Source of the DNA: Lachnobacterium bovis
GTDB lineage: Bacteria > Bacillota > Clostridia > Lachnospirales > Lachnospiraceae
Direction of reading: 5' to 3'
Length of the DNA stretch: 64,000 nucleotides
Assembly (NCBI RefSeq): GCF_900111325.1
Contig: NZ_FOGW01000010.1
Coordinates: 36,398-100,397 of the forward strand
The position numbers and the translations under genes were made by a program. How positions within the stretch are numbered: the stretch's first letter is position 1; each line of letters starts with the position of its first letter. Below are positions 35,169 to 42,916 of this stretch, in pieces. Under the pieces are notes generated by a model. That model was given only the letters and a program-made list of their open reading frames with translations. It was not told where the DNA came from and did no database searches.

Positions 35169-35350
35169 CTTACCCCCTTCTTAATCATGTCCTTATATCA
35201 TATTCCCCCAATAAATAATCCAATTTATATAAAAAGAATAGGTACAAAAAACTATTGATTATCGTCGTGTGTAATTAAATAAAAAATTTTAAACATGTGT
35301 TTTAAAAATTATAGTGTTAATATAAAAGAAAAAATGAAAAAATAAATTAA

Positions 35351-35554
35351 TTATTTAACTACAGTAACATTGGTAGCTTGTGGTCCTTTTGCACCATCAG
35401 CGATTTCAAATTCTACTGAAGCTCCCTCTTCAAGAGATTTGAATCCTTCCATATTAAGTCCTGAGTAGTGCACGAATACATCATGACCGTCTTCGGCTGT
35501 GATAAATCCGTAACCTTTCTGATTATTAAACCATTTAACTGTACCTTTGTTCAT
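35351..35554 (-). CDS. Cold-shock protein (CspA/CspB family)
   Basis: A 67-residue single-stranded nucleic-acid-binding protein. It has the RNP1 motif KGYGFIT, the RNP2 motif VFVHYSG, and the family start [12 protein letters not shown]. It acts as an RNA chaperone and transcription antiterminator. GGAGGTATTATAAG precedes the ATG, and the leader contains a small GTTGC-AGAA-GCAAC hairpin. Length and sequence are fully typical. Confidence 0.95.
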   Translation of the reverse strand: MNKGTVKWFNNQKGYGFITAEDGHDVFVHYSGLNMEGFKSLEEGASVEFEIADGAKGPQATNVTVVK

Positions 35555-35740
35555 CTTATAATACCTCCAATATATAATGTTGCTTCTGCAACTGATTTTA
35601 GAATATCATAAGTATTTCGAAAAGTAAAGTAATATCATGAAAAAAAACAACTATTTTCAAAAATTATCAAAAATATCTAAATTGCAAAGAATTTTTTGTA
35701 TATTATAACTCTTGAAAAAATATCTCAGATATGTTCGTAT

Positions 35741-36244
35741 TTATAATATATCAAAGTCAATATTATTTTTGCTTAAGAAAATTCGAACAAGGCGATCCCA
35801 TTCGTTGTCTAAAGATTTATCAATATTAAATGTTTTGTAAGAAATTCCCGTAGTTAGAGTTAAAATTCCGTTTTGAAATTTTATATTTAAAAACATACCA
35901 GAAACATCTAAGGGAGTGTAAGTTGTCTCAATTGAGGATAAAGTTTTTTCCAAATTAGTAGGTGAAAGTAAAAATACAAATTTAAAATATCCTGGAGTGT
36001 GTTTACCTTTTACAATTGATAGACATTTTGGTCGGATTTGACTATATGGGAAAAAAGAAGAATCTAATACACCTAAACTTTCTAATTCTTCAGTATTATA
36101 TAAGTCTTTGTTAACGTGACCATCGATTACATAGCTAGCACCATTTACAATTGTTGTTTCTTGTAATAAAAAGTGATCAAACATGTCACTTAAAAGTAAA
36201 TTGTTCATAAAATTTTTAATATTTTTTATTTGAACTACTATCAT
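35741..36244 (-). CDS. Conserved hypothetical protein (DUF5721-like)
   Basis: A 167-residue soluble protein with no signal peptide or membrane segment. The start MIVVQIKNIKNFMNNLLLSD and the later segment FLLQETTIVNGASYVIDG recall a family (DUF5721) known from gut Lachnospiraceae; I base that on memory, so it needs a search. The ATG at 36244 is chosen because AAAGGAAAA precedes it; a longer frame from 36268 has no site. The function is unknown. It is alone on its strand. Confidence 0.65.
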   Translation of the reverse strand: MIVVQIKNIKNFMNNLLLSDMFDHFLLQETTIVNGASYVIDGHVNKDLYNTEELESLGVLDSSFFPYSQIRPKCLSIVKGKHTPGYFKFVFLLSPTNLEKTLSSIETTYTPLDVSGMFLNIKFQNGILTLTTGISYKTFNIDKSLDNEWDRLVRIFLSKNNIDFDIL

Positions 36245-36430
36245 TAATAATTTTCCTTTCAAAATCAATTAACAACTTATAAAAAGTCAACTAGAATTAT
36301 AGCATAAATCAAAAAATAGTTGTAGAAGTTTATAATGACAGAACGTATAATAAATAAAGTAATGTAATATAACAAAAATCATTATTGAGAGAAGCATGAT
36401 ATAAAAATATATAAGCTGAATAAGATATAT

Positions 36431-36482
36431 AAAATAATATATAAAAAATAATATATAAAAAATAATATATAAAAAATAATAT
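36431..36482. repeat. 14-bp AT tandem repeat (about 3.6 copies)
   Basis: The unit AAAAAATAATATAT recurs in phase through an AT-only stretch just before the M18 aminopeptidase gene. It is probably slippage-prone DNA within the promoter/leader region. Confidence 0.85.
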
Positions 36483-36531
36483 AGTGAATGATTATTGTTA
36501 TATTGCAAAAATTTGAAAAGAGGTTATATTT

Positions 36532-37833
36532 ATGGAATTTAATAATTTAGAAATCGATAATTTATTTTCTATGGTAAAAATGGGAGTATCTCCATTTGGG
36601 GTAATAGAAGAATCAAGAAAACGTCTAGAAAAAGCTGGTTTTTGTGAGCTTTCATACGGAGCAAATTGGAAATTAGAAAAAGGGAAAAAATATTTTGTTG
36701 ATCACCACGGAAGCACAATTTTTGCTTTTACCGTAGGCAAAAATTTTGATAAAAATCAAATGATTAGAATGGCGGCAGCACATACAGATTATCCATGTTT
36801 TAGAATTAAACCAAATCCTGATTTTAATAAAGAAGGATATGGCCAGATTAACACAGAAAGTTATGGAGGCTTAATTATTAATACATGGCTAGATAGACCA
36901 CTTTCTGTAGCAGGAAAAATTGCACTTAGAAGCGATAATGTTTTTGAACCTAAAATTGTTAATTATAGAGCGACAAAACCTATTCTTACAATTCCTAATT
37001 TAGCAATTCACATGAATAGAGATGTTAATAAAGGAGTAGAGTTAAATAAACAAATTGATACAATGCCTATTGTAGATCTCCTTTCAGAAGAACAAAGAGA
37101 AACTAAATATTTCATGGAATTTTTAGCAGAGGAATTAAAGGTTGATGTTGAAGATATTTTAGATTTCGAATTATCTGTTTTTGCAACAGAAGAGCCATGT
37201 TTTGTTGGTGTTAAAGATACAATGATTTCATCTCCAAGATTAGATAATTTAACTTCAGCATCTGCTTTATTATCAGCTATTATTAATAATGATAGAAAAG
37301 AAGGAATTAATTTAATTGCATTATTTGATCATGAAGAAATAGGAAGTTCGACTAAACAAGGTGCTGGATCAATTATGTTGCATGATATGTTAAGAAGAAT
37401 TCTTGCAAATTTAGATTTAAATGAAGAAGAGATTCAAGCTGATATGTATAATGCAATGATGCTTTCAGTTGATGTTGCGCATGGATTACATCCAAATAAA
37501 GCAGAAAAAATGGATATAACTAACCATCCTGTTTTAGGAAAAGGATTTTGTATTAAAGAAGCATGTTCACAATCTTATGCCACAGATGCTAAGGCAATTG
37601 CTATTGTTCAACAAATTTGTGAAAAAAATAAAATTCCATATCAAAGATTTGTTAATAGATCAGATGTTAGAGGTGGAGGAACATTAGGGTCAATTGCATC
37701 AACACTATTGCCTATTAAAGTTGTAGATATAGGTGTACCATTACTTGCAATGCATTCTGTAAGAGAACTTATGGGAACTAAGGATCAAGAGGCTTTATAT
37801 GAGTTTATTCTTGCTTTTTTTACTGAAAAATAA
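36532..37833 (+). CDS. M18 family aminopeptidase
   Basis: A 433-residue zinc aminopeptidase that removes N-terminal, often acidic, residues from peptides. Metal and catalytic motifs are complete: AAHTDYPCFRIKP, PRLDNLTSASALL, FDHEEIGSST, SVDVAHGLHPN and the C-terminal His in LAMHSVREL. The length fits the bacterial family (about 430). AAGAGG precedes the ATG. It is a single gene; the AT repeat lies in its upstream region. Confidence 0.93.
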   Translation: MEFNNLEIDNLFSMVKMGVSPFGVIEESRKRLEKAGFCELSYGANWKLEKGKKYFVDHHGSTIFAFTVGKNFDKNQMIRMAAAHTDYPCFRIKPNPDFNKEGYGQINTESYGGLIINTWLDRPLSVAGKIALRSDNVFEPKIVNYRATKPILTIPNLAIHMNRDVNKGVELNKQIDTMPIVDLLSEEQRETKYFMEFLAEELKVDVEDILDFELSVFATEEPCFVGVKDTMISSPRLDNLTSASALLSAIINNDRKEGINLIALFDHEEIGSSTKQGAGSIMLHDMLRRILANLDLNEEEIQADMYNAMMLSVDVAHGLHPNKAEKMDITNHPVLGKGFCIKEACSQSYATDAKAIAIVQQICEKNKIPYQRFVNRSDVRGGGTLGSIASTLLPIKVVDIGVPLLAMHSVRELMGTKDQEALYEFILAFFTEK

Positions 37834-38025
37834 AAAAATTTAATTAATTTTGTACATATATTTAACGAAAATATAAGGGATAGAATATTTTAGCTTTTCA
37901 AAACATAAAAAAAGTGTTATGATAAGCATGGAATGTAAGTAGTTTTTAAAACTACATATACTAGAAAAGAATAACAATATATTTCGTTGTAAATACTAAA
38001 CATATAAAATAAGGAGATATCATTA

Positions 38026-38865
38026 ATGTACAAAATAATTATTGATAGTTGTGGAGAGCTTACAGAAGAATTAAAAAAAGATGGGCATTTTGTTAACGTC
38101 CCACTTGAGTTAGAAATAGATGGATACCATATTGTGGATGATGAGACTTTTGATCAGCTTGACTTTATTAAGAGAGTTGAAGAAAGTCCAGTAGGACCAA
38201 AATCTGCATGTCCATCCCCAGAAAGATATATGAAAGAATTTGAAGGCGATTATGATGATATTTTTGTTATTACATTATCTTCAAAGCTATCAGGTTCATA
38301 TAATAGTGCAGTTCTTGCAAAGAACCTTTATGAGGATGAAAATGGAACACAAAAGAATATCTATGTTGTAAATTCTCGTTCTGCGTCAATCGGTCAGACT
38401 GTAATCGGAATGAAGATAAGAGAATTCGAAGAACAAGGAATGCCTTTTGAAAAAATAGTTGAAGAGATTGAAAAATATACTGATTCAATTAGTACATATT
38501 TTGTCCTTGAAACATTAGAAACATTACGTAAGGCTGGAAGATTAAGCAATGTTAAAGCATTTATTGCAAACACATTAAACATTAAGCCAGTAATGGGATC
38601 AACAGACGAGGGATCAATTCAGCAGCTTGGTCAGGGAAGAGGAATGAAGAAAGCTTTGGCTAAAATGGTGGATTGTATAGCAGAGAATACTCCAAATCCT
38701 GAAGAAAGAAGAATAGCTATTTCTCATTGTAATTGCCCTGAAAGAGCAGAATATGTAAAGAAATTATTAGAAGAAAAATTAAACTTTGCAGAAATTATAA
38801 TAGTACCAACAGCTGGAGTATCTACAATGTATGCTAATAATGGCGGAATTGTTGTTGCTGGTTAA
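38026..38865 (+). CDS. DegV family fatty-acid-binding protein
   Basis: A 279-residue protein of the DegV family, which binds fatty acids and in Firmicutes serves as the FakB component of fatty-acid kinase. Motifs: IIIDSCGELTEEL at the start, SACPSPERYMKEF, the lipid-contact block ITLSSKLSGSYNSA, and TLETLRKAGRLSNVKAF. The length is normal. AAGGAGA precedes the ATG. The fatty-acid kinase partner gene is not in the window. Confidence 0.92.
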   Translation: MYKIIIDSCGELTEELKKDGHFVNVPLELEIDGYHIVDDETFDQLDFIKRVEESPVGPKSACPSPERYMKEFEGDYDDIFVITLSSKLSGSYNSAVLAKNLYEDENGTQKNIYVVNSRSASIGQTVIGMKIREFEEQGMPFEKIVEEIEKYTDSISTYFVLETLETLRKAGRLSNVKAFIANTLNIKPVMGSTDEGSIQQLGQGRGMKKALAKMVDCIAENTPNPEERRIAISHCNCPERAEYVKKLLEEKLNFAEIIIVPTAGVSTMYANNGGIVVAG

Positions 38866-38899
38866 TTCTGACTAGTGATATTGGTGCAATATAATTTTT

Positions 38900-39016
38900 A
38901 GTGAATGTTATTTAATTAAATTTGATTAAAATAATCTTAAGTAAATGTTATCTAATTAAATTTGGTTAAGATAATCTTAAGTAAATGTTATCTAATTTAA
39001 TTTGATTAAAATTTTA
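38900..39016. repeat. Three tandem copies of a 40-bp repeat
   Basis: Units at 38900-38939, 38940-38979 and 38980-39016 (the last shortened) share AGT(A/G)AATGTTAT(C/T)TAATTAAATTT. They lie between the degV gene and the tRNA. There are no spacers, so this is not a CRISPR array. Confidence 0.88.
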
Positions 39017-39080
39017 CCTACGTTTACATATCTAAGAATAAGAAGAGATTCTTGTAAAAAAGGTATGTTAGACGTAGGGG
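39017..39080. other. Imperfect long inverted repeat upstream of the tRNA promoter
   Basis: CCTACGTTTACATAT (from 39017) can pair with GGTATGTTAGACGTAGG (about 39060-39078), enclosing a smaller AAGAA/TTCTT hairpin. A weak A/T tail follows. It may terminate degV transcription. The 16-base core ATAAGAAGAGATTCTT also occurs at 34938-34953. Confidence 0.45.
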
Positions 39081-39115
39081 TTTATAAAAAAAATAAATTT
39101 TTTTTAAAAAAAGTG

Positions 39116-39144
39116 TTGACAATGGTTGGCTAATTTGTTATTAT
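39116..39144 (+). promoter_or_regulatory. Sigma-A promoter of tRNA-Leu
   Basis: A perfect TTGACA (39116-39121), a 17-base spacer and TATTAT (39139-39144) lie 39 bases before the mature tRNA. Confidence 0.88.
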
Positions 39145-39182
39145 AATCAAGTCGACAGCGAGCGACAGTAAATAAAACAGCT

Positions 39183-39267
39183 GCGGAAGTGTCGGAACTG
39201 GCAGACGAGCAAGACTAAGGATCTTGTGATCATTGCGATCGTGAGGGTTCGATTCCCTTCTTCCGCA
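39183..39267 (+). tRNA. tRNA-Leu, anticodon AAG
   Basis: 85 bases folding as a class II tRNA: acceptor GCGGAAG/CTTCCGC, anticodon stem CAAGA/TCTTG, loop CTAAGGA, a variable arm closing TGATC/GATCG, T-loop TTCGATT and discriminator A. The anticodon AAG is at 39217-39219. The CCA end is not encoded. A34 is rare in bacteria outside tRNA-Arg and may be edited to inosine. A strong promoter precedes it and a terminator follows. Confidence 0.95.
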
Positions 39268-39282
39268 TTATTTAAAACGTAT

Positions 39283-39311
39283 AGGAAACCTTGAGGTTTC
39301 CTTTTTTTTTA
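39283..39311 (+). terminator. Intrinsic terminator of tRNA-Leu
   Basis: An 8-bp stem (AGGAAACC at 39283-39290 with GGTTTCCT at 39295-39302) runs into nine T. Confidence 0.9.
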
Positions 39312-39379
39312 TCTAAAATTAAGAATTTTAAATTATATTACGGGGTAGATTATATTTTTTGAAAATTAGGAGGTAAGGT

Positions 39380-40015
39380 ATGTCAAGTACTTCACATGCT
39401 TTAGAAATTAAGAATCTTTACTATAGTAAAGGATATTTTTCAATTAAAGATTTAAATTTGTATGTTGATTCGAATGAGGTGCTAGGAGTTTATGCTTCGC
39501 CTGGTATGGGAAAGACAACACTTGCGATGCTAATTGGTAATGCCTTAGAGCCAGAATATGGAGAGATTTTATATTTTGGGCAAAGTATGAGAGATGACGA
39601 GATTTTGATAAAAGAGAAAATATCTATTATATATGACACACCTAATTTTAATCTAAATTTGAAGATAGAAACATTAGCTAAGGCAATCAAAAAATTAGAC
39701 AAAAATTTTGATTTTGAAAATTTTTTGCTTGATGCTAAAAGAGAAAAACTAGATTTTAAAACTAGATTAAAAAATTATTCTAAGAGTGATTTAAAGGTTT
39801 TGTCACTTTTGATAGCCTTAAATCGAAACACACAAATTCTCGTTTTAGATGATTTGAAAATAGGAATAGAAAAAGATAAAATAAACCAAATAAATAATTT
39901 GATTAAAGAAGCAATATTAAAGAAAAAATTAGCTATTTTATTTTTGACAAGCGATAAAGATGCTATAAAGCAATTGGCAGATCGCATATTTGAGTTGAAT
40001 TCAAAAATGAGTTAG
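39380..40015 (+). CDS. Short ABC-type ATPase with degenerate catalytic motifs
   Basis: A 211-residue protein with an ABC ATPase fold. Walker A is present (SPGMGKTTL, about residues 36-44) and Walker B reads ILVLDDL, so the catalytic Glu is replaced by Asp. The signature LSGGQ is replaced by NYSKSD, and the H-loop reads LTSDKD with no His. It may bind ATP yet hydrolyse it poorly. AGGAGG precedes the ATG. A gene for a large membrane protein follows, suggesting a divergent transporter or sensor pair. It was probably acquired or has diverged; no close family was recognised. Confidence 0.75.
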   Translation: MSSTSHALEIKNLYYSKGYFSIKDLNLYVDSNEVLGVYASPGMGKTTLAMLIGNALEPEYGEILYFGQSMRDDEILIKEKISIIYDTPNFNLNLKIETLAKAIKKLDKNFDFENFLLDAKREKLDFKTRLKNYSKSDLKVLSLLIALNRNTQILVLDDLKIGIEKDKINQINNLIKEAILKKKLAILFLTSDKDAIKQLADRIFELNSKMS

Positions 40016-40026
40016 AATTAAAGATA

Positions 40027-40098
40027 ATGCTATAAGATTGTATTAGAATAGTGCTACAAGAAGTTATTAGACAAGTACTATGAGATAGTATTAGATAT
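40027..40098. repeat. Three degenerate copies of a 24-bp repeat
   Basis: Units at 40027-40050, 40051-40074 and 40075-40098 follow (A/G)TGCTA-AAG---TATTAGA-AA. They fill the gap between the short ATPase gene and the membrane protein gene. Confidence 0.7.
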
Positions 40099-40133
40099 AG
40101 TGATAACAGAGATAATTTTAGAGGAAGAATATT

Positions 40134-41729
40134 ATGCTTAGATATTTTCAGTTAAAAGGAAGAGGAGAAGAAACGGAAATTCATGCAATAGTTTCGTTGT
40201 TACTTGCAATTTATTGTATGATTTTTTCGAATGAATTAATAGGAGGAATGGGAGGTCTACCAATATGGTCAGGAATATTACTTTCTTACTATATAATGAG
40301 ACTTGTGGCAAAGTCTAAAAGTAACATTTGCCATACGCTTCCGATAGGTAGTCGAAAAGAAGTTGATTATATTTTGTGTGGCTATATATTAATTTTTATG
40401 GTTTCGTGGGGAATTGTAAAAATAATGGTAGTTGCTTCACGAATGATTGGATGGTCGAACCTAAATGGAATGTCCCCAGGCGAGTATATTGATTCAATTT
40501 ATGGTAGCTCGTTGTTTGAAAGATGGGCGTATTTTATAGCATGGATTATTGTGGCAGCATTTGCAATATCACTTTTTCCGCTTGTAGTAATAAAAACAAA
40601 AAGATTTTTTATGTTGTATTTATTGATTGATAGTGGAATATTTTATGTTGTATGTAAAGTTATAATTGTGACATGTGGAAGCTTTTTACCACAGAAGAAT
40701 CGAAGAATGCATATTAAAACATTATTAGATTATATGCTTGTATGTCATATGCCAAGACGACTTGTGGCAACAGGAATAATAGGTTTGATGGGCATAGGTC
40801 TTGCACTTATTGTTCTGCTTGTAAGAAAAATAAGTCATGTGATATATGCTCCTAGTAAGGTTAATACCTCGAATAAAAAACTAAAAAAAATAAAAGAGTA
40901 TATTGAACTGAGTCAAGAAGAGAAAAAAGCACATAAAATTAAAAAACTAAAAATTACTGTTAGTGTATTATTTGCTATTTTTTGCTTAGGCGTTGGTTTG
41001 GTAAAAATTGGTAAAATAATAAAATACAACATTCAAGACGAAGAAGGTGTTTCTTATGTTAAAGTGGCAGAATGCTTGACGAATGATAAAGCTTTTGGAC
41101 CAATTTGCTATAAGAATAAAATTTATGTTCCTATAGATGAGACCTTTAATTTTGACAAAAATGGAGGCAAACCTCTTGGATATTTAGGATATAAAGGCCA
41201 AAATTGCCAAACACAGTTATATAAGTTGACAATTGGAAACATGTTATACAAAAACATGAATGACGATCCGAAATATAAGTACTGCTTAGAGATGAGTGGG
41301 GCTGATTATAATTCATATAAACGAGTTGATAAAGTTGAAAAAGAGGCATTTTATAAGCAAGATAAGGTTTTTGTCTTGTGGGATGAAGACTGGATAAATG
41401 AAACTAGCTATGGTGCAGACAAAACAGGATATACGATCATCGAGAAAGGTTTTGTTGAAAGACTAGTTGAAAGATTTGGTAAAATTAAATACAATCCCAA
41501 TGATTTTAAAAGCTATGATACATATTTTACTATAAGAAGCTATCAAGAAAGTAAAAGTGTAAATGGATCCGAAATAGTAAATGGAAACTGGGTAGGATGT
41601 ATTTTGGTGAAAAATAATAAATTCTACTTTGGAAATTATAAAAATCAAATAACAGGAATTGAATTAAAGGAACTTTTAGATATTTTAGGAGGCAACATTA
41701 ATCAGCCATTGAAAACAATAAAAAAATAA
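40134..41729 (+). CDS. Large membrane protein, likely partner of the short ABC ATPase
   Basis: A 531-residue protein. The N-terminal half holds about six hydrophobic segments with an ABC-2-permease-like look, including HTLPIGSRKEVDYILCGYIL, a form common in clostridial ABC-2 permeases. A basic cytoplasmic stretch (about 245-275) is followed by another helix (about 280-297) and a 230-residue hydrophilic C-terminal domain, presumably outside the cell, rich in Tyr/Lys/Asn. AGAGGAAG precedes the ATG. The family was not recognised. Together with the degenerate ATPase it may form an unusual exporter or signalling complex. Confidence 0.65.
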   Translation: MLRYFQLKGRGEETEIHAIVSLLLAIYCMIFSNELIGGMGGLPIWSGILLSYYIMRLVAKSKSNICHTLPIGSRKEVDYILCGYILIFMVSWGIVKIMVVASRMIGWSNLNGMSPGEYIDSIYGSSLFERWAYFIAWIIVAAFAISLFPLVVIKTKRFFMLYLLIDSGIFYVVCKVIIVTCGSFLPQKNRRMHIKTLLDYMLVCHMPRRLVATGIIGLMGIGLALIVLLVRKISHVIYAPSKVNTSNKKLKKIKEYIELSQEEKKAHKIKKLKITVSVLFAIFCLGVGLVKIGKIIKYNIQDEEGVSYVKVAECLTNDKAFGPICYKNKIYVPIDETFNFDKNGGKPLGYLGYKGQNCQTQLYKLTIGNMLYKNMNDDPKYKYCLEMSGADYNSYKRVDKVEKEAFYKQDKVFVLWDEDWINETSYGADKTGYTIIEKGFVERLVERFGKIKYNPNDFKSYDTYFTIRSYQESKSVNGSEIVNGNWVGCILVKNNKFYFGNYKNQITGIELKELLDILGGNINQPLKTIKK

Positions 41730-41824
41730 TTTTTTTCAAGAAAAAAAGGAAATGGCATTTTAGTATAGAATATTAATAGTGTAGGTTGTTCTCTAAAGCG
41801 TTTTTTGAAGAAGGAGTTGTAAAA

Positions 41825-42844
41825 ATGACTATTCGAGAACAAATAGAAAAGATGGAAAAAGAGAACTTAAGTCAATTTGCATGCTTAAGTATTAATTCTA
41901 AAGGTCGTCTAGTTCAAGAAGAACAATGTGATATTCGTCCTGTTTTTCAAAGAGATAGAGATAGAATACTTCACAGTAAATCTTTTAGAAGATTAAAAAA
42001 TAAAACACAAGTTTTTCTTACCCCAAAGGGCGATCATTATAGAACAAGATTATCACATACCTTAGAGGTATCTCAAAATGCTAGAACGATTGCAAAAGCT
42101 CTCAGATTAAATGAAGATTTAGTTGAGGCGATAGCACTAGGACATGATTTAGGACATACGCCTTTTGGACATGCGGGAGAGTTCGTTTTAAATAAGGTAT
42201 ATGAAGGTGGTTTTGAACATAATGTTCAAAGTCTAAGGATAGTGGATAAACTTGAGAAATCAGGCAAAGGATTGAATCTAACTTGGGAGGTTAGAGATGG
42301 TATTTTAAACCATCAAACGCATACTAAACCTCATACTTTAGAAGGTAAGATTGTTAGATTGTCAGATAAAATTGCATATGTTAATTCGGATTTTGATGAT
42401 GCAATACGTGCAAAAATTTTGTGCGAAGATGATATACCTCTTGAAATCCGAAAGACTTTGGGATATGATACTAAAAGTCGTTTAGATCATCTTATTCATG
42501 ATATTATAATTAATAGTATGGATAGGGATGATATTGTGTTGTCAAAAGAGACAAATGAGGCTCTGTTTGACTTAAGAAAATTTATGTTTAAAAATGTGTA
42601 TACTAATCCGGTTGCAAAAAGAGAAGAAGGAAAAGCAATGGCACTTTTAGAGCAACTCTACTACTACTATATGGAAGGTAATCATATAGAACAATTGCCA
42701 AAGAAGTATTTAGATATGTTAGAAGATGGTACTAAAAAAGGCAGGGTAGTTTGTGATTACATCGCAGGAATGACCGATCAATTTGCAATTAGCACATTTA
42801 GTAGTCATTTTTTGCCGAAAGAATGGCAAGTTGGCGATAGTTAA
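41825..42844 (+). CDS. dgt: Deoxyguanosinetriphosphate triphosphohydrolase-like protein
   Basis: A 339-residue HD-domain enzyme. HD-motif residues are visible in RTRLSHTLEVSQNARTIA (H), ALGHDLGHTPFGHAGE (HD) and GKIVRLSDKIAYVNSDFDDA (D). The N-terminal DIRPVFQRDRDRILHSKSFR block is typical of the dGTPase-like group, which splits dNTPs to nucleoside and triphosphate. The ATG at 41825 has AAGGAG at the right distance; the longer frame lacks a site. It begins the dgt-dnaG-rpoD-trmK-kinase run, an order common in clostridia. Confidence 0.93.
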   Translation: MTIREQIEKMEKENLSQFACLSINSKGRLVQEEQCDIRPVFQRDRDRILHSKSFRRLKNKTQVFLTPKGDHYRTRLSHTLEVSQNARTIAKALRLNEDLVEAIALGHDLGHTPFGHAGEFVLNKVYEGGFEHNVQSLRIVDKLEKSGKGLNLTWEVRDGILNHQTHTKPHTLEGKIVRLSDKIAYVNSDFDDAIRAKILCEDDIPLEIRKTLGYDTKSRLDHLIHDIIINSMDRDDIVLSKETNEALFDLRKFMFKNVYTNPVAKREEGKAMALLEQLYYYYMEGNHIEQLPKKYLDMLEDGTKKGRVVCDYIAGMTDQFAISTFSSHFLPKEWQVGDS

Positions 42845-42916
42845 AAGTGTAATGTTAGTAAAAATAACGTGAAAAAACGGTGCTGACGTGATTTTTTTGC
42901 AGGAAGGAGGACTTAG

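Noticed and set aside
36287..36508. Minus-strand frame rich in Tyr/Ile/Leu
   Set aside because: It is read from the AT tandem repeat and has no start signal or known homology.
38900..39016. CRISPR array
   Set aside because: The 40-bp units are directly adjacent without spacers and no cas genes are present.
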